A stretch of DNA of 64,000 nucleotides, taken from Hyphomicrobiales bacterium. GTDB taxonomy: Bacteria; Pseudomonadota; Alphaproteobacteria; Rhizobiales; Xanthobacteraceae. A program made the translations under genes and the position numbers. This document shows, in pieces, positions 1 through 8,713 of the stretch (the first letter of the stretch is position 1; every line of letters begins with the position of its first letter). The notes under the pieces were generated by a model. It saw only the letters and a list, made by a program, of their open reading frames with translations, was not told the origin of the DNA and ran no database searches. Location: the NCBI GenBank assembly GCA_017305535.1, contig JAFKKN010000010.1, positions 62,001 through 126,000 on the forward strand, written 5' to 3'.

Positions 1-106
1 CGGTCAGTGGCGGCTGAAGGATAGCGGCGGCTACGATCTCGTCATCACCGACAACAAGACGGCGCCCAACATTCCGGCGGGAGGAAAGATGGAGCCGATC
101 GTCTGA
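1..106 (+). CDS. ABC transporter substrate-binding protein, C-terminal end (partial)
   Basis: Only the last 35 codons are in the window. They read GQWRLKDSGG, then DLVITDN, and end GGKMEPIV before a TGA at 104-106. Acidic/Gly tails of this type are common in periplasmic Leu/Ile/Val-type (Peripla_BP_6) binding proteins. The gene is followed after 63 bases by the ATPase and permease genes of a LIV-type transporter on the same strand, which is the expected binding-protein position. The assignment rests mainly on context because no diagnostic domain is visible. Ligand unknown; the downstream enzymes suggest a phenolic or related aromatic compound. Confidence 0.6.
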   Translation, partial: GQWRLKDSGGYDLVITDNKTAPNIPAGGKMEPIV

Positions 107-169
107 TCGCCTGAACCGACAAACGATTCGCGCTTCATCCATCCACGCCGATCTGGCGGAGCATTTCAC

Positions 170-888
170 GTGCCCATCCTTGAACTGGACCATGTCGTGA
201 AAAGTTTCGGCTCGCTGAAGGTCACTGATGATGTGACCTTCAGCGTCGAGCCGGGCGAGGCGCTTGGCATCATCGGTCCGAACGGGGCCGGCAAATCCAC
301 GCTCTTCAATCTGATTACCGGAAATGTCCGAGTCGATGCCGGCCGCGTCTCTTTCGACGGAGCCGACGTGACGCGAATGCAGCCCATGAATCGCTGTTAC
401 GCCGGCGTCGGACGCACATTCCAGATTCCGCAGCCATTCGAGAAGCTCACCGTCTTCGAGAATCTCGTGGTGGCCGCATCCATGGGATCCCGGAAAGCCG
501 AATCCGAAGTCACCGACCGCTGCGCGGAGATTCTCGTCAACACCGGCCTGATCGAACGCGCCAATGCGCTCGCCGGCGGCCTCGGCCTTTTGCAGCGGAA
601 GCGGCTCGAACTGGCCCGCGCGCTCGCCACCGATCCGAAACTGCTGCTGCTCGACGAAATCGCCGGAGGACTGACCGAGGCGGAATGCAAGTCGCTGATC
701 GAGACGATCCGCGCCATCCACGCTTCGGGCATCACGATTGTCTGGATCGAGCACGTGCTTCACGCACTGAATGCGGTGGTGCAGCGGTTGCTCGTCCTCA
801 ACTTCGGCAAGGTCGTCGATATCGGTACGCCCGAGGACATGATGGCCTCCAGCGCCGTGCGTGAGATCTATCTGGGGATCGAAGTCTG

Positions 889-889
<1 letters not shown>
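170..889 (+). CDS. LIV-type ABC transporter ATP-binding protein (LivG-like)
   Basis: A 239-residue cytoplasmic ATPase of a branched-chain amino acid (HAAT) type importer. Walker A is GPNGAGKST near residues 36-44, the Walker B region is LLLLDEIAGG, and an H-loop His lies in WIEHVLHAL. The signature region AGGLGLLQRKRLELARAL is degenerate compared with LSGGQ, as is usual in LivG. The start is a GTG at 170. Its stop overlaps the ATG of the next ATPase (TGATG), so the two should be translationally coupled. With the following ATPase and the two permeases it makes a complete importer. Linkage to aromatic-ring enzymes downstream suggests an aromatic substrate rather than an amino acid (inference). 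Confidence 0.92.
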
Positions 890-1592
<703 letters not shown>

Positions 1593-1596
<4 letters not shown>

Positions 1597-2456
1597 ATTG
1601 GGCGGATACCATTCTTCAGGGCATCCTGCTCGGCGGGCTCTACGCGCTGTTTGCCGCCGGACTGTCGCTCGTCTTCGGCATCATGCGGCTGGTCAATCTG
1701 GCGCACGGCGACCTGATTGTGCTCGCGGCCTACCTGATCCTCGTGCTCGTCGATACGCTCCACCTGAATCCGTTCGTCGCATTGGTGATCGCGATGCCGA
1801 TCATGTTCGGCGTCGGATGGCTGTTGCAGGCTTACGTCCTCAATCGCACCCTCGGGCCGGATATCCTGCCGCCGCTGCTCGTGACATTCGGCTTATCGGT
1901 TGTTCTTCAGAACGGTCTGTTGCAGGCCTATTCGGCGGACAGTCGCCGCATCCCTTCCGGATATCTCGATACGGCGTCGATCTCGATCGGCTCCTTGCAC
2001 GCCGGCGTCATGCCACTGCTCACCTTCGTGTCGGCGGTGGCGGTGATCCTGATCCTGAATCGCCTGTTGTACGCGACCGAACTCGGCCGCGCCTTCCGGG
2101 CGACATCGGACGACGCCGTCACCGCAGGCCTCATGGGCATCCAGCCGCATCGCACCTTCGCGATCGCGACCGGAATCGCGATGACGATTGTCGCCGTTGC
2201 CGCGCTCTATCTCGGCACGCGGTCGAACTTCGATCCGACCATCGGGCCGGCGCGTCTGATCTACGCGTTCGAGGCGGTGATCATGGGCGGCCTGGGATCT
2301 CTGTGGGGCACCTTGATCGGCGGCATCATTCTCGGGATGGCGCAGACCATCGGCGGCGCCATCAACCCTGAATGGCAGATCCTCGCCGGACACATCGCCT
2401 TCGTGCTGGTCCTGTTGTTTCGTCCGCGCGGCTTCTTCCCGCGCGCAGTGGATTAG
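1593..2456 (+). CDS. LIV-type ABC transporter permease (LivH-like)
   Basis: A 287-residue inner-membrane permease with about eight hydrophobic segments. The N-terminal GGLYALFAAGLSLVFGIMRL and following NLAHGDL are hallmarks of the LivH branch of BPD_transp_2. Near the C-terminus AFEAVIMGGLGSLWGTLIGG is the expected conserved segment. The start overlaps the LivF-like stop by four bases. It pairs with the LivM-like permease nine bases downstream to form the translocation path. Length matches the family, and nothing is missing. Confidence 0.92.
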
Positions 2457-2464
2457 GGGCGGAC

Positions 2465-3526
2465 ATGGACGGGCAAACCACGATCTGGCGCGTCGAAACG
2501 AAAACCAGCGCCTCGACCGCGTTCGCGATCCTCGCCGTGCTGGCGATCATCACCGGCCTCGCGGCGCCGATCTATCTTCCGCGCGCCATGCTGCAGGATC
2601 TGTTCTTCATTCTGACGATGCTGGCGCTCGCGCAAAGCTGGAATCTTCTGGCCGGATATGCGGGGCTGGTGTCGGTCGGCCAACAGGCCTTCGTCGGTCT
2701 CGGCGCGTATGTCATGTTCGCCGGCGTCGTTTTTCTGAAGCTCGATCCGCTGATTGCGATCCTGCTCGGCGGCATCGCGGCCGCGCTGCTCGCCATTCCT
2801 GCCGGCATCTTCGCCTTCCGGCTTCAAGGCGCTTACTTCGCGATCGGCACCTGGGTGATCGCCGAAATCGTGCGGCTGCTCGTGGCGCAATGGAAGATGC
2901 TGGGCGGCGGCACGGGCACGTCGCTACCCGCATCGGCCACGCGCCATATGCAGGGCGTCGATCTGGTGCATCGCCTGTTTGGTTTCCGCCCCGCGCAGGC
3001 GGTCGATGTGATCTGCTACTGGCTCGCGCTTCTGCTCGCGGTCGCCACCATTTTCATGGTCTACCGGCTGCTTCGGTCGCGTCACGGTCTCGCGCTCGCC
3101 TCGGTGCGTGACAATCAGGAGGCCGCGCGCGCGGTCGGCGTCGATGCGCGCCGCCTGAAAGCGCTGGTCTATCTGGCAAGCGCATTCGTGACCGGTCTCG
3201 TCGGCGCGCTGATCTATGTGCAGAAAGCGCGCATCTCGCCGGACGCGGCTTTCTCCGTCACCGACTGGACCGCCTACGTCATCTTCATCGTGGTGATCGG
3301 CGGTATCGGCACGATCGAAGGGCCGATCGTGGGCGTGCTGGTGTTCTTCGCCTTGCAGAAACTATTGGCCGACTTCGGCTCGATCTACCTGATGGTGCTC
3401 GGCCTGATCGGCATTGTCATCATGCTGTTCGCGCCGCAGGGGTTATGGGGCCTGTTCGCAAGCCGCACCGGCATTCAACTTCTACCCGTCCGACGTTTTC
3501 TGCGCGGCGGTCCCATCAAGAACTGA
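2465..3526 (+). CDS. LIV-type ABC transporter permease (LivM-like)
   Basis: A 353-residue permease taken from the ATG at 2465, just after the LivH-like stop; an in-frame start at 2372 would overlap LivH by 85 bases and was not used. Multiple membrane segments are visible. LAQSWNLLAGYAGLVSVGQQ and AFVGLGAY are classic LivM motifs, followed by a conserved region around VRDNQEAARAVGVDARRLK and the C-terminal VIGGIGTIEGPIVG. It completes the importer. A strong ribosome-binding site (GAGAGGAGGG) after its stop serves the monooxygenase gene, which starts 19 bases on, so transporter and catabolic genes are probably one transcript. Confidence 0.92.
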   Translation: MDGQTTIWRVETKTSASTAFAILAVLAIITGLAAPIYLPRAMLQDLFFILTMLALAQSWNLLAGYAGLVSVGQQAFVGLGAYVMFAGVVFLKLDPLIAILLGGIAAALLAIPAGIFAFRLQGAYFAIGTWVIAEIVRLLVAQWKMLGGGTGTSLPASATRHMQGVDLVHRLFGFRPAQAVDVICYWLALLLAVATIFMVYRLLRSRHGLALASVRDNQEAARAVGVDARRLKALVYLASAFVTGLVGALIYVQKARISPDAAFSVTDWTAYVIFIVVIGGIGTIEGPIVGVLVFFALQKLLADFGSIYLMVLGLIGIVIMLFAPQGLWGLFASRTGIQLLPVRRFLRGGPIKN

Positions 3527-3545
3527 CATCTGAGAGGAGGGCCCG

Positions 3546-5300
3546 ATGGCCGACATCACGACCGACGTTCTCGTTATCGGCACAGGCCCCGCGGGGTCCG
3601 CCGCCGCCGCGTTGTTGTCCACCTACGGCGTTGAGACCATGGTGGTCAATCGTTACCGATGGCTGGCTAATACGCCGCGAGCCCATATCACCAATCAGCG
3701 CACGATGGAGGTGTTGCGCGACCTTGGTCGCGACGTCGAGGACGAAGCGTACATGTTCGCTTCGCATCAGGACCTCATGGGCGAGAACGTGTTCTGTACG
3801 TCGCTCGTCGGAGAGGAAATCGGCCGCCTGAAGACGTGGGGGACTCATCCGTTGTCGCGCGCCGAGCATCTGCTGTCATCGCCAACTAAGATGAACGATT
3901 TGCCGCAGACCTTCATGGAGCCGCTGCTGTTCAAGACCGCATGTTCGCGCGGGGCTCAGGCGCGCATGTCGACGGAATACGAAAGCCACGTTCAGGATGA
4001 AGAGGGCGTCACCACGACGTTGCTCGATCGGCTGACCGGCAAGAAGCTCACGGTACGCTCGAAGTATCTGCTCGGCGCCGACGGCGGAAACTCCCTTGTC
4101 GCGCAGCATGCCGATCTGCCCTTTGAGGGCAAAATGGGAGTCGGTGGCTCGATGAACATCCTGTTCCGGGCCGACCTGTCGCGCCACGTCGCACATCGTC
4201 CGTCGGTGCTCTACTGGGTCGTGCAGCCGGGGGCGGACGTCGGCGGAATCGGCATGGGTCTCGTCCGCATGGTTCGCCCGTGGAACGAATGGCTCATCGT
4301 GTGGGGCTACGACATCGAGCAGCCGCCTCCCAAGGTCGACGAGGCTTTTGCCACCAAGGTCGCGCGCGATCTGGTCGGCGACCCGGAGCTCAAGATCGAT
4401 CTGATGTCGGTCTCGACCTGGACGGTCAACAACATGTACGCGACCAAGACGTCGAACGGCCGGGTCTTTTGCATGGGTGACGCGATTCACCGTCACCCGC
4501 CGTCCAACGGATTGGGATCGAACACGTCGATCCAGGACGCTTTCAATCTTGCCTGGAAGATCGCCTACGTCATTAAGGGACATGCCGGATCGAAGCTGTT
4601 GGACAGCTATACGCGCGAACGTGCGCCGATCGCCAAGCAGATCGTCACGCGCGCCAACAAATCGATCGACGAATTCGGCCCGATCTTCCAGGCGCTCGGC
4701 CTGCTGGATTCCATCGATCCGGTGAAGATGCAGCAGAACATGGATGCGCGCTGCGAAAGGACCGAGGATGCTGAACGGCAGCGGGCGAAGATTCGCGAGA
4801 CGATTGCCAATAAGGTCTACGAGTTCGACGCGCATGGCGTCGAAATGAACCATCGCTACAAGTCCGACGCGGTAGTCACCGACGGGCAGAAAGAGCCCGC
4901 CTTCGCGAAGGACCCCGAGCTGCACTTCCAGCAGACGACATGGCCGGGCGCACGTCTGCCGCACGCATGGCTGTTCGCCAAGGACGGTGAGAAAATCTCG
5001 ACGCTCGATCTCGCGGGACACGGCAGGTTTACGGTGTTGACCGGAATTGGCGGCGAGGCCTGGGTTGCCGCGGCGAAGAAGGTCGGCAAGGAACTGGGCA
5101 TCGAGATCGATGCCCATGTCATCGGACCGCGCCAGACCTGGCAGGATTTTACGGGGGACTGGGCGCGTGCGCGGGACGTCAGGGATAGCGGCGTCGTGCT
5201 GACGCGTCCGGATCAGCACGTCTGCTGGCGCCGCGAGACGGTGGCTGATGACCCCGCGGCCGAACTCCGCCGGGTGTTCAAGCAGATCTTGGCGAACTGA
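3546..5300 (+). CDS. FAD-dependent aromatic monooxygenase, TfdB / phenol hydroxylase family
   Basis: A 584-residue class A flavoprotein hydroxylase expected to use NAD(P)H and O2 to ortho-hydroxylate a phenol. The N-terminal FAD motif is VIGTGPAGSAAAALLS (residues 10-25). Next come TPRAHITNQRTMEVLRDLG, the GADGGNS motif near residue 180 and the second FAD motif GRVFCMGDAIHRHPPSNG near residue 308, followed by GSNTSIQDAFNLAWKIA. From memory of the family, the order and wording closely follow 2,4-dichlorophenol 6-monooxygenase (TfdB, about 598 residues). It sits 20 bases before a hydroxyquinol-type dioxygenase, so its product is probably a di- or trihydroxybenzene; a resorcinol- or hydroxybenzene-type substrate is plausible. 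The natural substrate cannot be read from sequence. Confidence 0.85.
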   Translation: MADITTDVLVIGTGPAGSAAAALLSTYGVETMVVNRYRWLANTPRAHITNQRTMEVLRDLGRDVEDEAYMFASHQDLMGENVFCTSLVGEEIGRLKTWGTHPLSRAEHLLSSPTKMNDLPQTFMEPLLFKTACSRGAQARMSTEYESHVQDEEGVTTTLLDRLTGKKLTVRSKYLLGADGGNSLVAQHADLPFEGKMGVGGSMNILFRADLSRHVAHRPSVLYWVVQPGADVGGIGMGLVRMVRPWNEWLIVWGYDIEQPPPKVDEAFATKVARDLVGDPELKIDLMSVSTWTVNNMYATKTSNGRVFCMGDAIHRHPPSNGLGSNTSIQDAFNLAWKIAYVIKGHAGSKLLDSYTRERAPIAKQIVTRANKSIDEFGPIFQALGLLDSIDPVKMQQNMDARCERTEDAERQRAKIRETIANKVYEFDAHGVEMNHRYKSDAVVTDGQKEPAFAKDPELHFQQTTWPGARLPHAWLFAKDGEKISTLDLAGHGRFTVLTGIGGEAWVAAAKKVGKELGIEIDAHVIGPRQTWQDFTGDWARARDVRDSGVVLTRPDQHVCWRRETVADDPAAELRRVFKQILAN

Positions 5301-5320
5301 AGCGACGACAGGAGCGGATC

Positions 5321-6199
5321 ATGGAAGACCACGAGAAGGGCTATTTCACCGAGAAAGATTCGGCCGACGTTGTGATCGGGCGCAACAAGAACGCCAAGGA
5401 TGAACGCCTGAAGGAGGTGATGGCGGTCATCATCCGGAAATTGCACGAGGCCGTGAAGGAAATCGAGCCGACACAGAAGGAATGGTTGGATGCCATCATG
5501 TTTCTGACGCGAACCGGCCAGATGTGCACCGACTGGCGGCAGGAGTTTATTCTGCTGTCGGATACGCTCGGCGTCTCGATGCTGGTCGACGCGATCAATC
5601 ACCGAAAGCCGGACGCAGCCTCCGAGAGTACGGTGCTCGGCCCATTCTATGTCGAGGATGCTCCCGAATTGCCGCTCGGCACCAACATCTGTCTCGACCG
5701 CAAGGGCCAGGACATGGTGATCTCCGGCGTCGTGCGCGACACATCCGGACGACCCATACCGAATGTGAAACTCGACGTCTGGCAAACCAACGACGATGGA
5801 TTTTACGACGTCCAGCAGAAGGGCTTGCAGCCGGATTTCAATCTGCGCGGCGTTTTCCGGACGGACAACACCGGAAACTATTGGTTCCGCGCTGTAAAAC
5901 CTCGCTTCTATCCGATCCCCGATGACGGCCCGGTCGGCCAGCTTCTGGCAAAACTCGGCCGGCACCCGTACCGGCCGGCGCATTTGCATTTCATCATCTC
6001 GGCCGACGGTTTCGAAACGCTCACGACCCATATCTTCGATCCGGACGACCCCTACATCGATTCAGACGCGGTGTTCGGCGTGAAGAAAAGCCTGCTCGCG
6101 AAGTTCGTCCGGGTGGACGATTCAGCGCGAGCCCAACAACTGGACTTTGATAATCCGTTCTGGGAGGTGAAATTTGATTTCGTGCTGGCGCCGAAGTGA
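5321..6199 (+). CDS. Intradiol dioxygenase, probable hydroxyquinol 1,2-dioxygenase
   Basis: A 292-residue non-heme Fe(III) dioxygenase that would cleave a trihydroxybenzene to maleylacetate. The N-terminal helical linker domain covers about residues 20-95, ESTVLGPFYVEDAP is at 102-115, and the catalytic beta domain follows. The four iron ligands of the family are visible as Tyr162, Tyr197, His221 and His223 (the last two in RPAHLHF). The VLGPFYVEDAP wording and length favour hydroxyquinol over catechol 1,2-dioxygenases. It follows the monooxygenase by 20 bases. No maleylacetate reductase, the usual next step, is present within the window; the downstream DNA is decayed mobile-element sequence. 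Confidence 0.85.
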   Translation: MEDHEKGYFTEKDSADVVIGRNKNAKDERLKEVMAVIIRKLHEAVKEIEPTQKEWLDAIMFLTRTGQMCTDWRQEFILLSDTLGVSMLVDAINHRKPDAASESTVLGPFYVEDAPELPLGTNICLDRKGQDMVISGVVRDTSGRPIPNVKLDVWQTNDDGFYDVQQKGLQPDFNLRGVFRTDNTGNYWFRAVKPRFYPIPDDGPVGQLLAKLGRHPYRPAHLHFIISADGFETLTTHIFDPDDPYIDSDAVFGVKKSLLAKFVRVDDSARAQQLDFDNPFWEVKFDFVLAPK

Positions 6200-6242
6200 G
6201 CAGTCAGTCTTGTTATTCTCCAACGCATTAATCTTATGATGT

Positions 6243-6640
6243 TGGGGAAGTCATCCGACTCCGCCAGACCGCTTCGGGCTGGAATATGCGACTCAGGCAG
6301 TGATCGATCTGTTCTCCCGACGAGTGGTCGGCTGGTCGATGAGCGCCGGCATGACGGCTCATTTGGTTGACGGCGGCATCGCGTGCGGCATGAGTCGCGC
6401 TCGCAATGTTGGGACGACGCGGTGATGGAGAGCTTCTTTTCGTCGCTCAAAACCGAACGCACAACGCGCAAGAACTACCGAACGAGAAACGTGGCCAAGG
6501 CGGATATGTTTGACTACATCGGGCGCTTCTACAATACGACCCGACGTCATTCGATAATTGGATACGTCAGCCGGTTGAGTTCGAACGAACGCTGGGTTTC
6601 GCCTAACTGGCTGTCCGTCAAACCGGCGGCGGCTCGTCTG
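6243..6640 (+). pseudogene. Decayed IS3-family transposase (OrfB, rve domain) remnant
   Basis: Three frame fragments of an IS3-type OrfB are readable in order. Around 6300 one frame gives VIDLFSRRVVGWSMSAGMTA. After a frame change, 6395-6560 gives WDDAVMESFFSSLKTER and DYIGRFYNTTRRHSIIGY, carrying the last catalytic-core motif with its Glu. A further one-base shift near 6564 is needed to read VEFERTLGFA before a stop. The start of OrfB and all of OrfA are missing, so it cannot be functional. The right edge of the element is probably near 6630-6640. It lies directly downstream of the dioxygenase gene and interrupts or abuts the integrase-like remnant. Confidence 0.75.
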
Positions 6641-6644
6641 AATC

Positions 6645-7080
6645 ATCGTCCCGGTGGGTCGCTCCTCGCAAGCAGCAGGCGATCCACCAGCGCTTCGTCG
6701 TCCATCCTCACCCCCGCCATAGCGGCGCTCGGACTGGGCCAGCGCAAGTCCCATTCCACGGAAGTACGTTCCTTGTGCCACGTCCATGTTCGTGGCGATC
6801 GGCGCGGCCTGGACGCCTTCGGTCATTTGCCGAAGGACATGGTATTTCGTCGGCACCATCCGCAAGCGCGGCAACCTCGTTCAAGAACGGGTTGACTTGG
6901 GCAACCGGACGACAAGCCGCCGCGCGATTGGTCGTTTGCAGGCTCATGGAGAGATGCGGGCGGCCGAATATCTTGGCCAGTGCATGAGGGGTACGGCGGC
7001 GCCAACAATAGACCGCTTGCCGGCGAGAGATGTGGAAAGCCAATTTCGGACACCCCCGTGCAGCCGCAATGTGTAGCAGA
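6645..7080 (-). pseudogene. Decayed tyrosine-integrase-like gene, N-terminal part
   Basis: On the minus strand three overlapping frames together resemble the N-terminal (DUF6538-type) region of tyrosine site-specific recombinases. YCWRRRTPHALAKIFGRPHL and SMSLQTTNRAAA come first, then after a shift near 6875 VPTKYHVLRQMTEG, then after another shift near 6710 DDEALVDRLLLARSDPP. No continuous frame or catalytic C-terminal domain (R-H-R-Y) is visible; it stops where the IS3 remnant begins. The position, immediately downstream of the 3' end of tRNA-Gln on the same strand, is where such integrases usually sit. The family call rests on N-terminal wording and context, so moderate confidence. Confidence 0.5.
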
Positions 7081-7141
7081 GCTGTACATCGGCTTCCCGG
7101 TCAGACCGGTTCCGTCAACAATTTCAGAGCAGCGGGGCTTC

Positions 7142-7216
7142 TGGCTGGGGCGGGAGGGATCGAACCTCCGTATGGGGGAATCAAAATCCCCTGCCTTACC
7201 GCTTGGCTACGCCCCA
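7142..7216 (-). tRNA. tRNA-Gln (anticodon UUG)
   Basis: Read on the minus strand this folds as a complete cloverleaf: acceptor stem TGGGGCG/CGCCCCA with G discriminator and encoded CCA, D arm AGCCAAGCGGTAAGGC, anticodon stem GGGGA/TCCCC with loop TTTTGAT (anticodon TTG at loop positions 3-5) and T arm GGAGGTTCGATCCCTCC. The UUG anticodon assigns glutamine. Its 3' end faces the decayed integrase-like gene, making it the likely attachment site of a former genomic island. The matching distal repeat was not found in the window. Confidence 0.96.
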
Positions 7217-7445
7217 ACAGGCCGGTCGGGCGGTGGCCATCTTGGTCACGGAATCCCTGTCCGGTGGAGGTCTGTCTATAGAGAGACGTGGCGGAGTTCA
7301 ACCGTCACCTCCGGTCATTTGGTACCGTTATCGACCGCGACAGAACGGTTTGATCGGCGGGGCGCGGAGGACGCGGCAAAGTATCTCCGGTCGCCGCGAA
7401 ATTCGAAATTCCCAACCATTGTCAGGAAGGCCCGCGCGCAACACC

Positions 7446-7706
7446 ATGTTTGCCGGATGGGTGACGGGTGGAGCCAGAATGTTGGCGCAGCAATTTGATG
7501 CTTACGGTGGCGTTGTTCCGCATGTGAGGAGTGGTCGCCAGCGCGCTGAAAGCGGCTCCGGCGCGCGCCGACGCGGACGGGTGGGGCCGGGCTTGTTCTG
7601 GCTGGCCGTCGCGCTGATCCTGCTGGCCCGCGTCGCTTGCTTCTCGACGGAGCAGGCGTCCGGATTTGCCAATGTCGAGAACGCCCGACAGGCCGACGTC
7701 AGATGA
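7446..7706 (+). CDS. Hypothetical small protein with one membrane segment
   Basis: An 86-residue frame from an ATG at 7446. The N-terminal half is unremarkable; a basic stretch (SGARRRGRVGPG) is followed by one strongly hydrophobic segment, LFWLAVALILLARVACF, and a short polar tail. This is a plausible single-pass inner-membrane protein with basic residues on the cytoplasmic side. The 3' end overlaps the convergent LysR gene by eight bases. No ribosome-binding site stands out and no family is recognised, so it may not be a real gene. No function is proposed. Confidence 0.35.
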   Translation: MFAGWVTGGARMLAQQFDAYGGVVPHVRSGRQRAESGSGARRRGRVGPGLFWLAVALILLARVACFSTEQASGFANVENARQADVR

Positions 7707-8622
7707 TCGTCAACGCAGCTTGATTTGGGAAAGTCTTCCGGTCGCCGAGCATCTTCTCGAAAATGCGCGCCGCGGGCATGACAACGCGCCCTGGCGACGC
7801 CAGCCGCCACAGGCTGCGTGCAATGGTCACGTCCCGCATCGGAATCAGTTTCAGCCGGCCTTGTTCGGCCTGATCGGCGACCGCGGCTTCCGACACGATC
7901 GAGACGCCGACGCCGGCGGCGACCACCTGCTTGATTGCTTCGGTACTGCCGATTTCGAGCGTGCGCGTCGGTTCGATGCCGTGCGCGGCGAGTGCCTGCG
8001 CCACCACCTCGCGAGTGCCGGAGCCGGGCTCGCGGACGATCATGATTTCATCGGCAAGCCGCTTCGGATCGATCGGCTGAGTGTCGCGTGCGAAGGGATG
8101 ATCCGGCGCGACGATCAGCGCCATGACATCGGTTTGCCACGGCACCGCTGTCAGCCCGCGCACCTCGACCGGGCCTTCGACGAGGCCGATGTCGATATCC
8201 TGATTGGCCATCTGCTCGGCGATATCGCGGGTGTTGGCGCTGACCAGAAACAGATCGACGTCGGGATGCGCGCGATGAAATGCGCCAAGGTAGCGCGCGA
8301 GCATATAGGTCGCGATGGTGGTGCTGGCGCCGATCCGCAGCGAGCCGTTGTGCAGGCCGCGCAGCGCGGAGAGTTCGTCCTCGGCGGCGCGCTCGACCGC
8401 GAACAGCGCCTCCGCATGGCGCGACAGCGCGAGGCCCTCGTCGGTCGGCACCACGCCCTTCGGCGTGCGATTGAGCAGGCGGCAGCCGACCTGCAATTCG
8501 AAGTCGCGGACGCCTTTCGAGATAGCCGGCTGGCTGATGTTCAGCGCCTCGGCGGCGCGCGAGAAGCTGCCGGTGCGGACGACCGCCGCGAACATGCGAA
8601 ACAAATGGAGGTTGAGCGACAT
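7699..8622 (-). CDS. LysR-family transcriptional regulator (divergent from YeiH)
   Basis: A 307-residue LysR-type regulator. The winged helix-turn-helix covers residues 1-60 (HLFRMFAAVVRTGSFSRAAE, then LNISQPAISKGVRDFE); the substrate-binding domain starts near residue 90 with GSLRIGASTTIATYML. The start ATG at 8622 is 91 bases from the divergent YeiH-family gene, the classic arrangement of an LTTR and its target. By analogy with enterobacterial YeiE/YeiH it probably senses a sulfur oxyanion or related ligand and controls the transporter (inference). A CCAAT-T-ATTGG palindrome lies in the shared promoter. Confidence 0.92.
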   Translation of the reverse strand: MSLNLHLFRMFAAVVRTGSFSRAAEALNISQPAISKGVRDFELQVGCRLLNRTPKGVVPTDEGLALSRHAEALFAVERAAEDELSALRGLHNGSLRIGASTTIATYMLARYLGAFHRAHPDVDLFLVSANTRDIAEQMANQDIDIGLVEGPVEVRGLTAVPWQTDVMALIVAPDHPFARDTQPIDPKRLADEIMIVREPGSGTREVVAQALAAHGIEPTRTLEIGSTEAIKQVVAAGVGVSIVSEAAVADQAEQGRLKLIPMRDVTIARSLWRLASPGRVVMPAARIFEKMLGDRKTFPNQAALTII

Positions 8623-8658
8623 AACCTATCTCTATCGGAGTATGAGAGAATAATATTT

Positions 8659-8669
8659 CCAATTATTGG
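8659..8669. promoter_or_regulatory. Candidate LysR operator in the lysR-yeiH intergenic region
   Basis: The sequence CCAATTATTGG is a perfect inverted repeat (CCAAT, central T, ATTGG) in the 91-base gap between the divergent regulator and the transporter. A second inverted repeat, TCCTTC (8685-8690) with GAAGGA (8697-8702), covers the likely ribosome-binding site of the transporter and could fold in its leader. Both are AT-rich sites in an otherwise GC-rich region. Role as regulator site is inference. Confidence 0.45.
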
Positions 8670-8713
8670 CGCTGCAACGCATATTCCTTCTGCATCGAAG
8701 GATATTCTTTTCC

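Noticed and set aside
6359-6874. Minus-strand open frame of 171 codons as an intact gene
   Set aside because: Its first part belongs to the broken integrase-like sequence and the rest is antisense to the IS3 remnant, so it is a chimera of decayed elements.
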